Source: Chrysomallon squamiferum
Taxonomy: Eukaryota > Mollusca > Gastropoda > Neomphalida > Peltospiridae
DNA: 64,000 nt
Reading direction: 5' to 3'
NCBI GenBank assembly: GCA_012295275.1
Contig: CM022670.1
Location: 14,092,373 to 14,156,372 of the forward strand
Made by a program: the position numbers and the translations under genes. Under the pieces are notes generated by a model. It saw only the letters and a program-made list of their open reading frames with translations. It was not told the origin of the DNA and made no database searches. Below, one piece after another: positions 51,149 through 64,000 of the stretch (position 1 is the stretch's first letter; the number at the start of each line of letters is the position of its first letter).

Positions 51149-51388
51149 CTACAAAAGATATTGTTTTTGCTGATTCATCACCTGTTTCATGACCTGGTTG
51201 GCAGAATGCCCACAGACCACTAAAATGTCTGGACACACAGGGGTAGATATATCCACCTGCCTTACCTGAAGTTGAATCAGCAAAATTAAATATTGTCTGT
51301 TTACCTGAAACATCAATCTGGGGAAGGGAAGTTCAGTAGGGAGGGTGGACAGGTTACCATCAAAGAGGTGAACATGACAGACATCCAT
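51149..51388 (-). other. Coding-like open frame, function unknown
   Basis: A 79-codon frame from ATG at 51388 in sequence noticeably richer in G+C than its flanks, starting MDVCHVHLFDGNLSTLPTEL. Two GT donors in good context occur inside it (CAG then GTAAAC, and CAG then GTAAGG), so it may be a first exon followed by intron rather than one continuous frame. No family recognised and no downstream exon found. Equally, this may be a conserved non-coding or promoter segment. Confidence 0.2.
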
Positions 51389-53083
51389 TTTAACAGGTTT
51401 TCTTTCTTAAAGTTATCTCCACCCACCTCACCTCCTAGTCTCTTTCCTTAACCTGTGTAACTTGTATTTCCATTACCTGTTTTATTCCATAAAGTATAGA
51501 TATGTTGTCAGTTGTGGACGTACCTAACAAAGTATAAGGTACAGTTATCATGGGTTGTAGGATTTCGTAGGATATTTGAGGAATATGATACTGTACCCAT
51601 GTTACACAATTTCATTTTACGGCTGACGGGTACTAGATGTGGTTGTAACATGTTTTTGAGGCCAGACTAAAAAGTTCATGTTTGTTTTTGTCTGATATCA
51701 TTGTCCCATTTTTGGACATTTTAAGATTTAGAGTTATTGAAGGGTTATAATAACTGGAATATAATCATGGAAAATGCTGAGGTTAGTATTAATACATCCA
51801 ATATTCAGCTTGTTTTTCTTTTAACAATAATATGCCAATATACTAATTTTCATATTATTATTATTTATTTATTTATTTATTTATGTATTTATTTATTTAC
51901 ATATTGTGTTAATTATTCAATTATTCCTGCCCACCTTAGATCTATGTCTACTATAAAATATAACAATAACATGGAACACTAAGGAGGCTGCCATTATTAA
52001 GTCTTTTTACCTACTGCTTCATGTGTTTGTTAAAAAGAAAGAAAAAGCCAGTTAACTTGAAAGATATGAGTGTAACAACTTAATAAATAAGAACATGAAA
52101 CAATTATTATTATTTTTAAATAAAAATTTGTATACTGAAATGAAATAACTAATGTCTATTTATTTTGAGCTCCCAAACAGACATAATTTCATAAGTTCAA
52201 AAACAATATTGGAATATTCCCTTAGTGCAGTTATACAGGGTTTCTTTTGTTTTTCTCTTTATCATCTCTTAAGTCTTTTTTTTTCTAAGTCTTTCATTGA
52301 CTGGGTGTATGTGAATATATGTCTGTCATTTAACATTTTTAATATGTCTTATCAATTGAAATGCATCTTAAAAAACTGGTTAAATAGTTATTAGCAAATA
52401 GTCTTTTGACTTCCAGGGCAGTCATGTAATTTTATTTTGTAATGGAAGTTACCATAAAGATGAATTACCTGTCAAGATGTGTTTAACCTGAGAAATAATT
52501 AAACTCAAATGATTTGTCTGTCCAGAAGAAGAAGCTGTTAAATATATATTTGCACAGCTGTTCATTTATATGTTTATATTAATGGAGGAACTTAATTGTT
52601 TTGATAGTATGAAATTTCATTGAATTAATTGGCATATAAAGACACATATTAGATTTGTTTAGAGAAAGGCCATATGCTGTTTCTGGATTTGAAACATTCC
52701 TAATAGACAAAAATGTCCCAAACAGGATAGATTAGTAAATTTCAATTTTATTATTTATTGTAAAATGTAACAGCTTTTATTAAAAGTCCTTTTGTAGCAG
52801 CTTCATATGTTGTATTGCATTTTCTGCATTTTCTCCATTTTTTTCATAGTTTACATTTTTTTTTTTCTCTTTTTATAATCAATATTTTATAATTTTTTAT
52901 TTGTCTTTGAATAATGAATTAGTAGATTGCACAGTTTATTCAAATCACCAGAGGTTTTACTGAATATACTTCTGTCCAAGGGCTACAACACCAACATTTT
53001 ATTTTACTTGTTGTCCTGAGGGGTTAAAAACTTTCCAGTGATTTTCTCAGTCTGTAAGTGTCAAGCTTTTAAATACCAACAGG

Positions 53084-53119
<36 letters not shown>

Positions 53120-54164
53120 CCCCCATCTGCCTTGATATGCAAATTATAAGATTATTATTTTTTTTTTTTTAAGCAGAGATTGGTAATAAAAACTAAGTGG
53201 GAAGTATAAAAAGTGTATTTAAACCAATAAAAATAGTGTATACAGAAAATACAATCTGATTATAACAAAAAAAAATTAAAAAAAAAAAAAAAAATAATTT
53301 AATTAATGACACTTTTTAATGTTATGAGAGAAATTTTTCCTGTTGGAGAAATAAAATTTATTTAAGTTTCTACATGTGCCAGCTTAAGTTTGTCATCTTA
53401 TCAGATTGATTTAATATGGCAGATTTTCATGTGCTTACATTGGCTTTACGTGGGTTAGCAGCCATGATAATTTTACTCTTTTTAATGTCACATCACAATA
53501 TCTATCAAGATATGTAATAATTTTGTCTATTACAAAAATACTTTTTAACTTATTTATTGCTTAATCACTGTGGATAGATTCTGTATCACTGCAGGATTTT
53601 AGTTTATACTGGTAAAAACATCTGATACAAAAAAATCTTTAAGGGACAGGAAATGAAAGTAACCAGATGTTACTGAAAACAGTTTATAGCATTTTGACAA
53701 AATATCAAACTGATAATTGTCTGCAGTATTGATTATAAACACAAACACATACACATATTTATTGAAGCTAGACCATATGGTTTTTTTTCAGACTTTGTAT
53801 AAATCTCATTGCAGCTTCTTAAAATTTATTTCTTAGTAAAGTTTGAGGTACATTTTCAAAGTAAGGTAGGGATGATCCTCTACATGAAATTTTAAACACA
53901 CACACACACACAAACACACTCATTTTATTTATTTGTTGATAATGTCTGTTCTTTTTAATAAATAATTGTTCTTGTTAAATACTTATGCTGATATTTTAAA
54001 ATATTGTTAAAAATATGTATATTGCTAATTTTGTTTTATTTTCAGTTCTGTAATAGTATTTGTTATTTCAAGATAGATGATGCAGTATTCATTAAATTGT
54101 TTTCATTTCACATGGAATAGAATTAAATTTCATACTTTCTTCAGTTAAATGCTTACAAAATTTG

Positions 54165-54209
<45 letters not shown>

Positions 54210-57200
54210 CATGCACACACACAAAATAAATAAATAAATAAAAATATAAATGAATAAATGAAAAATAATAATTAAAGAAAAACCCCTAAATATCCCCTAA
54301 ATAAAAGCCAAAAAAAAAAAAAAAAAAAATAAACATTTTTTTTTTATAAATCCTTGCAAAAAGCCAGATATTTGGAAAGACATAATTACTTTATTTTTAT
54401 ATTTTTCTCACATGGCATCATTTACATGACCAAATTCATATACTAAATGCAGGTATTTCAAATTGACTATACTTTAATCCCTCTCCATGTAATGTAATAT
54501 GATTTCTTTTGTTTTACTGACAACATGCTTCATGTGTGTAATTTAATTCGTCTGGCAATGACGTAAATAAAGACCTGTCTAATGGGGAGATCAAGAAGAT
54601 CTGAACTCGTCCTAGTTACAGTGACTCCCCAAAATTTCATGCATATTACATGGCTTGTCTATGTAATCAGAAAAAAGTTTTGTATATTTATATATCTTTA
54701 GCAAACAACTAAAGGGTACCCATATTACATCATTTTATTTGATCAGTCTCAGGTTGTTAGAATTTCATATGGATTCCATTATAATGTTTTGGATTTGTCC
54801 ATCTGATACTAGTTTTTTCGCTTACATGTGGTATAATTTACTGTTAATTATGTTATCTTATACCTCTCAGATAGCTGTTACATAGCTGAAGTAATTAATC
54901 TGTTGTTCTTTGTTTTCTACTGGTGTTGAAGAACGTGAACAATAATGATGAAGTCAGCAAATTTTAGAAAGGTTAACAAAGAAATAAAAAATATCACTAT
55001 ATCATTTTTTAGAATTGAAACAGTCTTGAAAGTTAAACATTTAACATCTGCTGATCTTAAATCATAACCAGAATTTTCAGACCATATCAGAATGATTACA
55101 TTTTTCGTTTTATTTCTTTGGTTAATGACTCTAAATATAAATATATTAACTCAAATTAATATTCAATTTGGTAGTTAAAATAAAACAAATTAAAAAAACA
55201 AACAACACTCAACCTAAGGGACAGACACAAAACAATATACAGATATGTGTAACATGTTTTAAATTACAGTTGGCACTGCTGTCAGCAGGCTTTTGATTTT
55301 CATTTATGCATTTTGCCTTTTGCAAGTATTTATGTAAGTTAATTTAAAGATTATCATTTTTTCCCTTATCAATACAAGAACATTATCAGAATATCAGAAA
55401 TTAAGATAGTATAACACGCATACATATACATGTACATACATATATTTACAAATACATATGAAAACACACATACACATATAAGCATTAAAATTTAAATATA
55501 CACATACATATAAATAGGTATATACACATCTGGTTACAACCAACCACACACACACAAATTATTCATATACACACACATAAATACAAATTATACACAGACA
55601 CAATCACAATCACACAGTACATTAAAGATATTTGAATCATTTTAGCAGCTTTATTGATTTTATGATGATGATGTTAATAAAACTGCCATACAGTACCACA
55701 CAGTTCATTTACAGTGTTTTATGTGGATTATAATTACATTATACATAGGAAATGGGTGGAATAATATTGTACATTATAAACATTTAATGTGTACTGATGG
55801 TTGATTCTTTTATTTTTGTTAAGTTTTTATTTGTTGATATTTTACACACATCAACATAATAGCTGATTGTGAATGCAGTAATATGTCACAGAGACATATC
55901 ATCTCTTACATGTTTAAAGCAGTTACAGTTTTGTTTAAAACAAAAAAAAAAACAACTACAAAATAAATAAATAAATAAATAAATGAAGGAAAAGAAATAA
56001 TAATAATAAAATAAAACTATCAAAAGAATAGAAAGAAATTTAAGAAAAACACACCAAAAAAACGCAAACAACCATATACCCACCATTAATTCATTAATTT
56101 AGGTTATTATATGGGGTATTCAGTCATAAAATGTATATGTACTTAATACATATACAACATATTCAAACATAGATACACACACACATAGCACATGTAAACA
56201 CATGCATACACAAACAAAACAAACACACAGAAGCTTAAGTATCAGATCTAATGAAAAGGATTAACATAAAAATGTACTCATAATAATTGTATTGCTATTT
56301 TTAAAATCACTTAGTTTACACATTTCTGATGCAATACCAAATAAATTTTGCTGAATCATGGTCAATACATTAGGAAACAAAATAACTTCAAAGGGAAATA
56401 ACTCTGTGATCTCTGTTGTTACAAATTACAGGTCATACATGAAGAAAGGAGTACATTATATGAATAGATTTAACTGACTTTAAGACTAGAAATCTGTACT
56501 GCTTACTAAACATTTATGAAATTTGGTAAAAAAAAAACCATTTTAGGTAAAGTGTGGCCTTAAGAGTAGGTAACTGAATTTAAATAACATGTTTCTGTGT
56601 ATTTTAGATGTGTTCTACGTTTTGAAGAAGTACAGAGCCAACATGTACATGTGCAAATAGTATTTTTTTAAAGTTATTATTATTTTAAAATTAACATAAT
56701 TTTTAGAATATGATAATTTTGTTTTTATCAGTTGTACTTTAGTATTTGTGTTAGTATATGAAGCAGAATTTACAGTGTCTTAATGTTATAGATTCTGTAT
56801 TTTTTCTTCTCTTGTATGGATGTCTGTGTGTATAGATGTATGTGAATGGCTCTGTAAAATTTGTTTTAGATAACATATAAAACTGAAATAACATCTTCAT
56901 AAATTATTAACAAGCATATTATTGTAAATATATCTGTGTAAATGACAGTTCAGTTCTCATTATAATTATCATTTGTGTTAAGGAAACAAATTTAATTAGA
57001 ATTTTAATAATCTTTGTTTTGATATGATTCTTACTTTAACCCCAACCACTAGCTTATAGTGTCACACACACCACACACACACACACACACAAACTCACAA
57101 CATATACATAAAGTAATACACACACACACACACACACAAAATCATGAAAATACAGATACAAATTCATATACATTAAAAAGATATGCACATAAACACATTT

Positions 57201-57312
57201 ACATACACATATAATCCAACACAAAAACACATAAATAACATGTTTTTGATATTGTTTTTAAAAATATTTGTTTACAAACTTTAATTTAACACAGAGTAAA
57301 TTTCTCTTTCAG
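51389..57312. other. Probable upstream/intronic region of the copper ATPase gene
   Basis: AT-rich, with poly(A) tracts (about 53080-53118, 54309-54329), (CA)n at about 54168-54206 and a CA-rich block near 57065-57140. A possible tiny first exon is at 51767-51781: ATG GAA AAT GCT GAG followed by GTTAGT, ending in phase 0, which would join in frame to the exon at 57313. That call is weak because such a short match is likely by chance. Confidence 0.35.
54168..54206. repeat. (CA)n microsatellite
   Basis: About 39 bases of CA dinucleotide in the probable intron upstream of the copper ATPase exon. Confidence 0.9.
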
Positions 57313-57438
57313 AATCCTATGGTGTTGAGAACCATGGACCGGACAACGGTGTTGTCTGTGGATGGAATGACCTGCCATTCATGTGTGTACAACATCGAGA
57401 GCAACTTAGCCAAGGAGATCGGAGTGATTAGTATTAAG
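57313..57438 (+). CDS. ATP7: Copper-transporting P-type ATPase (ATP7A/B-type), exon encoding an N-terminal metal-binding domain
   Basis: A 42-codon exon between acceptor TTTCTCTTTCAG and donor GTAAGC, phase 0 at both ends. It encodes TTVLSVDGMTCHSCVYNIES followed by NLAKEIGVISIK. GMTCxSC is the copper-binding loop of the heavy-metal-associated domain, and the spacing to the IES and GVISIK elements matches the first half of such domains in ATP7A/ATP7B, which pump copper into the secretory pathway or out of the cell. An ATG at 57319 could start translation, giving MVLRTMDRTT, in which case this is the first coding exon. Other HMA-domain proteins (for example the ATOX1 chaperone) are less likely, because ATOX1 has its motif a few residues after Met. 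The rest of the gene lies beyond the window. Confidence 0.75.
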
Positions 57439-60014
57439 GTAAGCAACATACTCACTACATGGAATTTACAGTTCATCCAATGAGACGTGAAGGCTGCTGT
57501 TTATCTAATAATAGTGTTAATGTTTTAGTAACTCTTTAAGACAGTGTATCAGAAAAAGAACATTTTATATAACTTATTCAGAGGACAAAAATTACATGGA
57601 TTTTACAACTTGGCGCACAAATCTGTTTAAATATGAAGGTAACAGTTGATCATGTTTATATGTAATAGAATTAATCATTTAGTAAGTGTCATTTATTTAC
57701 TTCAGTTACAAAACTGTACAAGCAACTTGCTTAACTTTAATTTGGTAATCATTTTAAAGAGTTCTGAAATTGTAATTATATTGTAATAAGTTGGCCATTT
57801 GAAGGTTTAAGCACACTTACCATGGTCACAATGACATTACTTTTATTTTCTTAATGTAATCTTTTTATTTTTGTATTAGTATTTTGAACATACCAGAAAA
57901 ATATAGTTTAATTATATAATCCAAAAACCATTTCAATCTAAATATGTTTAGAGTTACTTCCATGGAAGATTCAGATAAGATGGTCTCTAACCACAGATCC
58001 GAGAGACCTGGGTTTTTAGTTCAGATACATGTATTATAGGAATATAGGAGTAGTTAAAGGTTTAACTAGAAGAAAGATTTAATTGTCTTACAATTTTATA
58101 CAAGAACAGATTCTAATATTGATCCTACTATCAGTCAACGTTTTTTCCAATGTACTTTGAGTCACAAGGCACATCTATGTTAAATAATAATTTCTTTCAG
58201 CATGAATTAAAAGAAAATGGTTGGTGTATAATCTCACTATCTTGTATTTATATACTGTGAAAATGAATTTACATTTAAGTAGCAGTCATTGTTTATAAAG
58301 AGAATTTAAGTATGTGGAACAAAGAAGTTGTTTTTACTACCGTTAACATTTATGTATCGTGACATTCTTCTGATCATGTGTCATCTATTTAGTGTGATTG
58401 ATTGATTATTTACCTGCACTCAAAATTCATTTAAAGTATTAGATACCTTAGAGGGTTAAAAACTGGAAAGAGAAAACCAAGCCACATGGTGTTTGTTATG
58501 ATTAAATTAATTTAAAAATTAGTTCATTTCTTAATCAGGTCTTGTTTTAACAAATAAAATAATTAATCAACTGGAATAGTCATTCATTAGAACTTAATGG
58601 TTAAGTTACACAGGTATATGCAACATTCTATTCTAAATATTTAATTTATCTATTTTTGCTTTGGGCATAACCTTGATAAACCATGTAGCCTTATTTTACT
58701 TACAGATAAGTAAAATTGGAGTAGAAATTAATTAGTCTTATACAACAGGAGGAAACTGCATAAAACTCCATTAATAATAATTATCTTTAATAGACATCTT
58801 ATAACTTACCATTTAATATTTCCAAATTCTTTGACAGACCCTTTTCAGTTTGTTGAATAAATTATTTTCCATTCCAAGGATGGTGGGAGGGAGGGAGAGA
58901 GAGATAGAGAGAGAGAAAGTGAGACAGAGAGAGAGAGAAAGAGAGAGAGAGTGAGAGAGGGAGAGAGAGAGATGAATTATAATAAATGAAAGTATAGTAA
59001 TAGCACTAATACAGTCATAAAAAGGGAGATTGGTTTATTTTTATGAATATGTATTCTACTATACAGTTTATAAACTAACACATAGACTCATAAACATACA
59101 GCTAAACTTCACATATTCATTCTGTTCAGCCTTTCATCCATCTGTCCATCCATAAATAAAACACAATCAGTTTAACCATTTTAACAAAAGGAAAAAACAA
59201 TAAAGGTGTGCTATTACAGTAACTACGTCAGTGGAGAAACAAGAGGAAGTGTGGAACAACTTAATTTGTCTCAATGTGACAGCCATAAACACTGGAGGAA
59301 GACTTTTTACATAATTGTAATAAATGTCTAGTTGATTTATTAACATTCTCACAACATTTATTACAGTAAAGGGTTGGAATTTAATTCAGTGACACAGAGT
59401 TTTACATGTTGGATGTTACACAGTTATAAAACTAATGGATTTCTCAGATGCGTATGATCTATATGTTGTGGCCAAGATTTTGGACAAAATAAATAAATGA
59501 GTAAACATGTACATCAACATATTTTAATATTAATGGTTAATGTAAAACCACAAGTAATTATTTGTGTAGTGATAATATAAAAGACAAGCTTAAAAGGAAA
59601 TATGTGTGTGTGTATGTTTGCAAAATACACTGTCAAAAACAAGTCATAAATGGAGTGAATATGGCAACATCCTTTATGGTGTGCATCATATCAACTGCAG
59701 TAATGTAACATCTGGTGAATCAGTTTTCATTATCTTACATCATTTATGTTAATTTAATAACAATGTGTTTGGTTAGATTACGTACACAGTTACTCAAAAT
59801 ATTTTTGGATGTTTGGAAAATTAAAGAAAAACTAAATTTTCTGTGACAATTCTTTTTTGTTTTCTGTTTTTCAGTTCATTGTATTTTATAGTTACAATTA
59901 ACATGATTGTATAAAAAGAATAACGTTGTCTAATCTATTGTTGATATCAACATTTGATATATATTTTGCAAACACACACATACATTTATCTCATTTACGT
60001 AGATAAAAAAATTA

Positions 60015-60048
<34 letters not shown>

Positions 60049-62004
60049 TTCTGTTATATTCTAAATGCTATTTTTAACTGATAACCTTGTATAATCACAT
60101 ACCCATAGAGTGGAAAGCACACATCATGGTCTTTATTTGTGGAATAGCTGTATGGGAATACAACAAAAGACTGAATACATAATCATGCTTCACACCTGCA
60201 TTATAAACACAGGTTGTAGTCCGTTCCTCTGCAGAGGGATACTTACCTGATTTCTAATAAATCAACTCAGTGATTGATTTATTGAAAATGTTATTATCTA
60301 CTGTTTGGTAGCATACATGTGAAACTCATTTTATGATTATATATAGTATAAGTGCCTGAATTTCACAAAGAACTTTGTTGGATTAATTTGCTGTTAAACA
60401 TACATTGATTATTCAGTATCTTTTTTTCGAGAATAACTAGTTGATTTCTGTGTGCAGAATTACAACTCTGAATAAATGTTTAAAATGTAAGAGAAAACTA
60501 CATTAGCTGTGTGTATCAGAATAGGAACTGGAGGTGTCAACCATCTACTTTTTTTCTAGAATAATAGTTATATACTTGTTTTAAAGATTTTATTTGCATT
60601 GTAAGGTTTGGGCAGAATATGTTGCTGGTCTGTAGCTAAAACAGACTTTTAATGCATAAAGGGAACACAAATCAATGCATCAGCACCGTTTTGATGCAAA
60701 CGCAAAAAATACGATAAAACTGTCTGCTCAAAATACAGTAAAAATACTGAAAATTATTATGAAAATTAATCGTTCTGGAACACTAATTCCATGAAACTAC
60801 TATTCTAATTTTAAAATCAAACTTCAAATACAGTAGGAGACCAGCATAAAAGAAGTTTTATAACTAATAAAAACAAGTAATAGCAGTTGAATTTCCGTAA
60901 AATTTCACAAATACCTGAACAATGTTTTATTAAATTTTTTTCTTTCTTTATCTAGTTTTTTGTTGTTAAAGATTCATTTAGACTCAGTAAAATTTGTAAA
61001 AATACTTACATACATGTTACTGTTGTATTTGTTTATGTAAGTGAGTAATTTCTACGACAGAAATATTGGACTTGTGCTCAACCATTTTATTTTGGTTGTG
61101 GCGAAATCTACACAGGACTTCATCAGTAAATAGTTTCTCCAAATTCCATCCTATTGTTTCTAAATTTATGTTAATTGAAATGAAATTAATCAAGCTTTCC
61201 AGTGGGCACAGTCACGAATGTATTGGACACCCATGCACCTGTAGTCAATAGCTATTTAATTTAACATTTATAAATGCTGTTTACATTAACACATATGATA
61301 TATTGGAAACCAAAGAATTACTGTCAGTTTTTAGACGTATCTGAATCATTCCATTGACAGGCAAATCAGATTAATTATTTTCATTTTGGATTTATTATTA
61401 CAACTGTTTTGTAACGTGCTATATTTGTGCTTGTGTGTTTTGTGGCAATGATATTTTATTTTATTTTATTTTATTTTATTTTATTTATTTTCAGCCGATG
61501 ATAAATGCTTTTAAAATGTAAAATTGTTAAAATAAGATACAAAATAAAAACAGTTTTTTTTAAATATCAAAATGTTCATTTTGCATTTAATTAATGAACT
61601 GAAATTATGTATCACGTTTGAGTTGATTGAAAAAGAAAAAAAATATAATAAAAATATAGGTGTCATGTAAATCTGCATGTAAACCTGAGAGATATGTGCA
61701 ATAGTGTGTGCATGTCAGTGCCAAGTGCCGGAACCAGTCCACTTCTTGTTTTGTTCTGTTTTACAATTATAAAGTATTCATTTTGGCCACGAAATCAATG
61801 TTAGAAAGCCGCAACGTGCATGGCATTCCTACGCTATGGGTGTGGCCATCTTGGATAAATGCGATGCACCTGTTTGTGCATCGGTGATGTTGCTGTTATT
61901 TATAAAACAGACATAATGATTGTCGCGAAGTGGAAGAAAACAGACGGTATTATAGGTAATATAGGGACTTGGAAATTGCATTGCCAATTTTTATTTTATT
62001 ACTA

Positions 62005-62037
<33 letters not shown>

Positions 62038-63491
62038 GATTATTATTATTATTATTGTGTTTTGGATAAAAAAAACAATTCAAAATGACTTCAAGTTAAA
62101 GCCAGTAAAATCTGTAAGAATATATTATAGATAATGCATACAGATGTCTGTAGAAACTAAAGAGTCCCATAAAAACAGCTATAATGTGATGTGATGTACA
62201 TTCAGAGTAGACTGCATCCATTTTATATAAAAACTACTTCATGTTTCAAGTTATCTATAAAATTAATCTGTGAAAACTGCTTTTGTCATATGATGACTGC
62301 TGAGTCATTATTGTATCAGCATTACAAACACTATAATACTCAGAAGGGGATTTAGATTTCTCAACAGGTATTTGACTAGATAATCTCTGATTATCTGCCT
62401 GTGATATTGCTATGGTTTGTCTACATTTGTACGCAGCAAATAAACAGTTTTTGCTCGTTTCATTTTATGATCAGGTGACATTATATTTATAAATATGTCA
62501 CTTTTGTCATAATACATATGAAAAAATCTCAGTGATTAAATTATTAGCTATAATGCTTTAATTTTTTAGCTTGACAACTGCATCATGTATTATTAAATTA
62601 AAAAATAATGACTATTTGACAAGCCTATTAGTAGTGTACTGACTTGTACATTGATTACTGTTCTTGAAAACTTTTTAAATATGAATACAGCTAATGAATA
62701 ATATTTATAACAGTGTGAAAAGTTAGCTGATAAATTTTAAATTATTTTATAATGAATGTACATGTTTTTGTGGACTTGTTACAGCATATACAATAAGTGT
62801 GTTTCTTCATTTTTTTCACTTTTTCTTTTTTTTCCCTTTTCTTTGTCAGTTTTGGTTTCTTTTTTCTTTCAGTCTTCTGGTTTCTCTCTATAATTCTTTA
62901 TATATCTTAAATGAATAGGTGCTGCTATAAAACTAGAATTTTTTGTTCTGATGACTTTTTATTTTCCTGCAGTTTTTTAAACAGTAGTCCTAAATTTAAT
63001 ATAAATGTTTACCTATAATGTGCTTGAAATGTCAGTTTTAAAACTGGTAACAAGGTGCATTAACAAGTTTGAATGAATAGCAAGAAATATGTTAGTTGTA
63101 TATTGGTCCATTATTACAGTTCAGTGGTCTTTGTTATGCAATCCGAATATCCAGTTGACTAGAACCTTTAGTTTAAAAATTACACCTGAACATTTTTATT
63201 TACATATTCTGCAAACAAGATGGCCTATTCCAAAGTTTTAAATTATTTCTGTGCGAACATATTGTGCTTTATTAAAACAGCATTTTGCAGAGTATGCCTG
63301 TCTTAAGTACACAGTATTAGCATGCTTGTCATGCCCAGATCATAATGCTGTCTACCCTTTGATAAAACAATATTAGTTTATTAAAAAGGAATCCAGAACT
63401 TCCCTAGTTAGAGTATTAGCTGTATCAGGATGTGATCCTCAGTTCTACTGACCCATAATCTGATAACTTAGCCATTGCACATAAATTATGT

Positions 63492-63526
<35 letters not shown>

Positions 63527-64000
63527 AAAAAAACAAAAAAGATAAAAAAAACATTGCTTGATTTCAAGACCCTTGCCATCCCAGACATATAGTAACTATT
63601 ATTTATACATATGTGTTACGTGATTACACAGATATTTTCACATTCCTGCTGTCTTACATTTATGTTGAACTTATGGGCAGGTTTACATTACATACCACAG
63701 GACCTGAGTATTGTATGGATGTAATCTTTATAACTGCTTAGCCAGCTTTCCTGTGAGGAAAACCTGTGTATACACTTGGCTGCCTCCCTTTGTTATTGCC
63801 TAAAGAAAAATATGGACAGAATATGGCTGATGACAACTCAGCATATTTTATTAGAGTATAATTTAAAGACACTTCATTATATTTTGTATTATTAGCCAAA
63901 TTAGGTATAGTTTCCATGATTTTGTCATCATAATACAAACAAAGAAATCTGTATGTCACCCCATGAGCTATTCTTACAAATTAACAGTAAGGGATCATTA
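57439..64000. other. Large intron of the copper ATPase gene, no further exon seen
   Basis: More than 6.5 kb without a continuation of the metal-binding domain on the + strand. T-rich acceptor-like sites near 59874, 61495, 62870 and 62973 are followed by stops. It contains a GA-rich block at about 58884-58973, poly(A) tracts near 60019-60045 and 63497-63524, (TTTTA)n near 61456-61490 and (TTA)n near 62009-62056. A short segment at 61790-61960 is richer in G+C (see findings). Confidence 0.55.
58884..58973. repeat. GA-rich imperfect microsatellite
   Basis: GAGA repeats interrupted by GGGA, GATA, GAAA and GTGA units. It is older and less uniform than the perfect GA tracts elsewhere in the window. 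Confidence 0.85.

Noticed and set aside
57961-58040. tRNA-like or SINE-like segment (GACCTGGGTT...AGTTCAGA)
   Set aside because: Only a loose resemblance to tRNA box elements. No clear A box/B box pair or tail was found.
63738-63959. A 73-codon - strand frame at the right edge
   Set aside because: No family similarity or acceptor/donor support, and it is antisense to the inferred copper ATPase intron.

Overview
The window is a strongly AT-rich, intron-rich animal genome segment, packed with microsatellites and poly(A)/poly(T) tracts and with short exons in long introns. Gene content and residue-level similarity to vertebrate orthologues point to a metazoan. A lophotrochozoan (mollusc-like) source is my best guess but is not proven by the sequence.

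Layout, left to right: (1) the 3' half of a + strand alpha-galactosidase/alpha-N-acetylgalactosaminidase-family gene (exons 110-2161), ending in an unusual hydrophobic tail that looks like a GPI-attachment signal; (2) a complete - strand paralogue, tail-to-tail with it (11074-4211, 7 coding exons); (3) a complete - strand PRPP synthetase gene (23751-15141); (4) head-to-head with it, the complete + strand ubiquitin-conjugating enzyme UBE2K (24900-29688), with a transposase relic in intron 3; (5) a long gene-poor stretch; (6) a - strand gene of unknown function (last two exons, 40778-38652); (7) the complete - strand mannosyltransferase ALG11 (47237-44302); (8) two candidate exons of an unidentified + strand gene divergent from ALG11; (9) one + strand exon encoding a CxxC heavy-metal-binding domain of an ATP7-type copper ATPase (57313-57438), followed by more than 6.5 kb of intron with no further exon visible.

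The main discovery is duplicated coding exons in two adjacent genes. In the lysosomal glycosidase gene, two copies of exon 4 (8855-8761 and 7547-7450) share the same phases. One carries Cys-Glu-Trp-Pro-Leu, the specificity signature of alpha-galactosidase A; the other carries Cys-Ser-Trp-Pro-Ala, the signature of alpha-N-acetylgalactosaminidase. Including both or neither frameshifts into a stop within five codons, so exactly one must be used. The locus is therefore predicted to make both lysosomal enzymes (the Fabry and Schindler disease enzymes of humans) from one gene by mutually exclusive splicing. In the PRPP synthetase gene two alternative first exons (23751-23630 and 20867-20746), each 122 coding bases, encode different first 40-41 residues joined to one common catalytic body. 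Both cases may do by splicing or promoter choice what vertebrates do with separate genes (GLA/NAGA; PRPS1/PRPS2).

The remaining genes are conserved single-copy housekeeping functions: lysosomal glycan breakdown, nucleotide precursor synthesis, ubiquitination, N-glycan assembly and copper transport. Exon boundaries were read by eye from splice consensus, phase and similarity to known protein families. No transcript data or database search was available.
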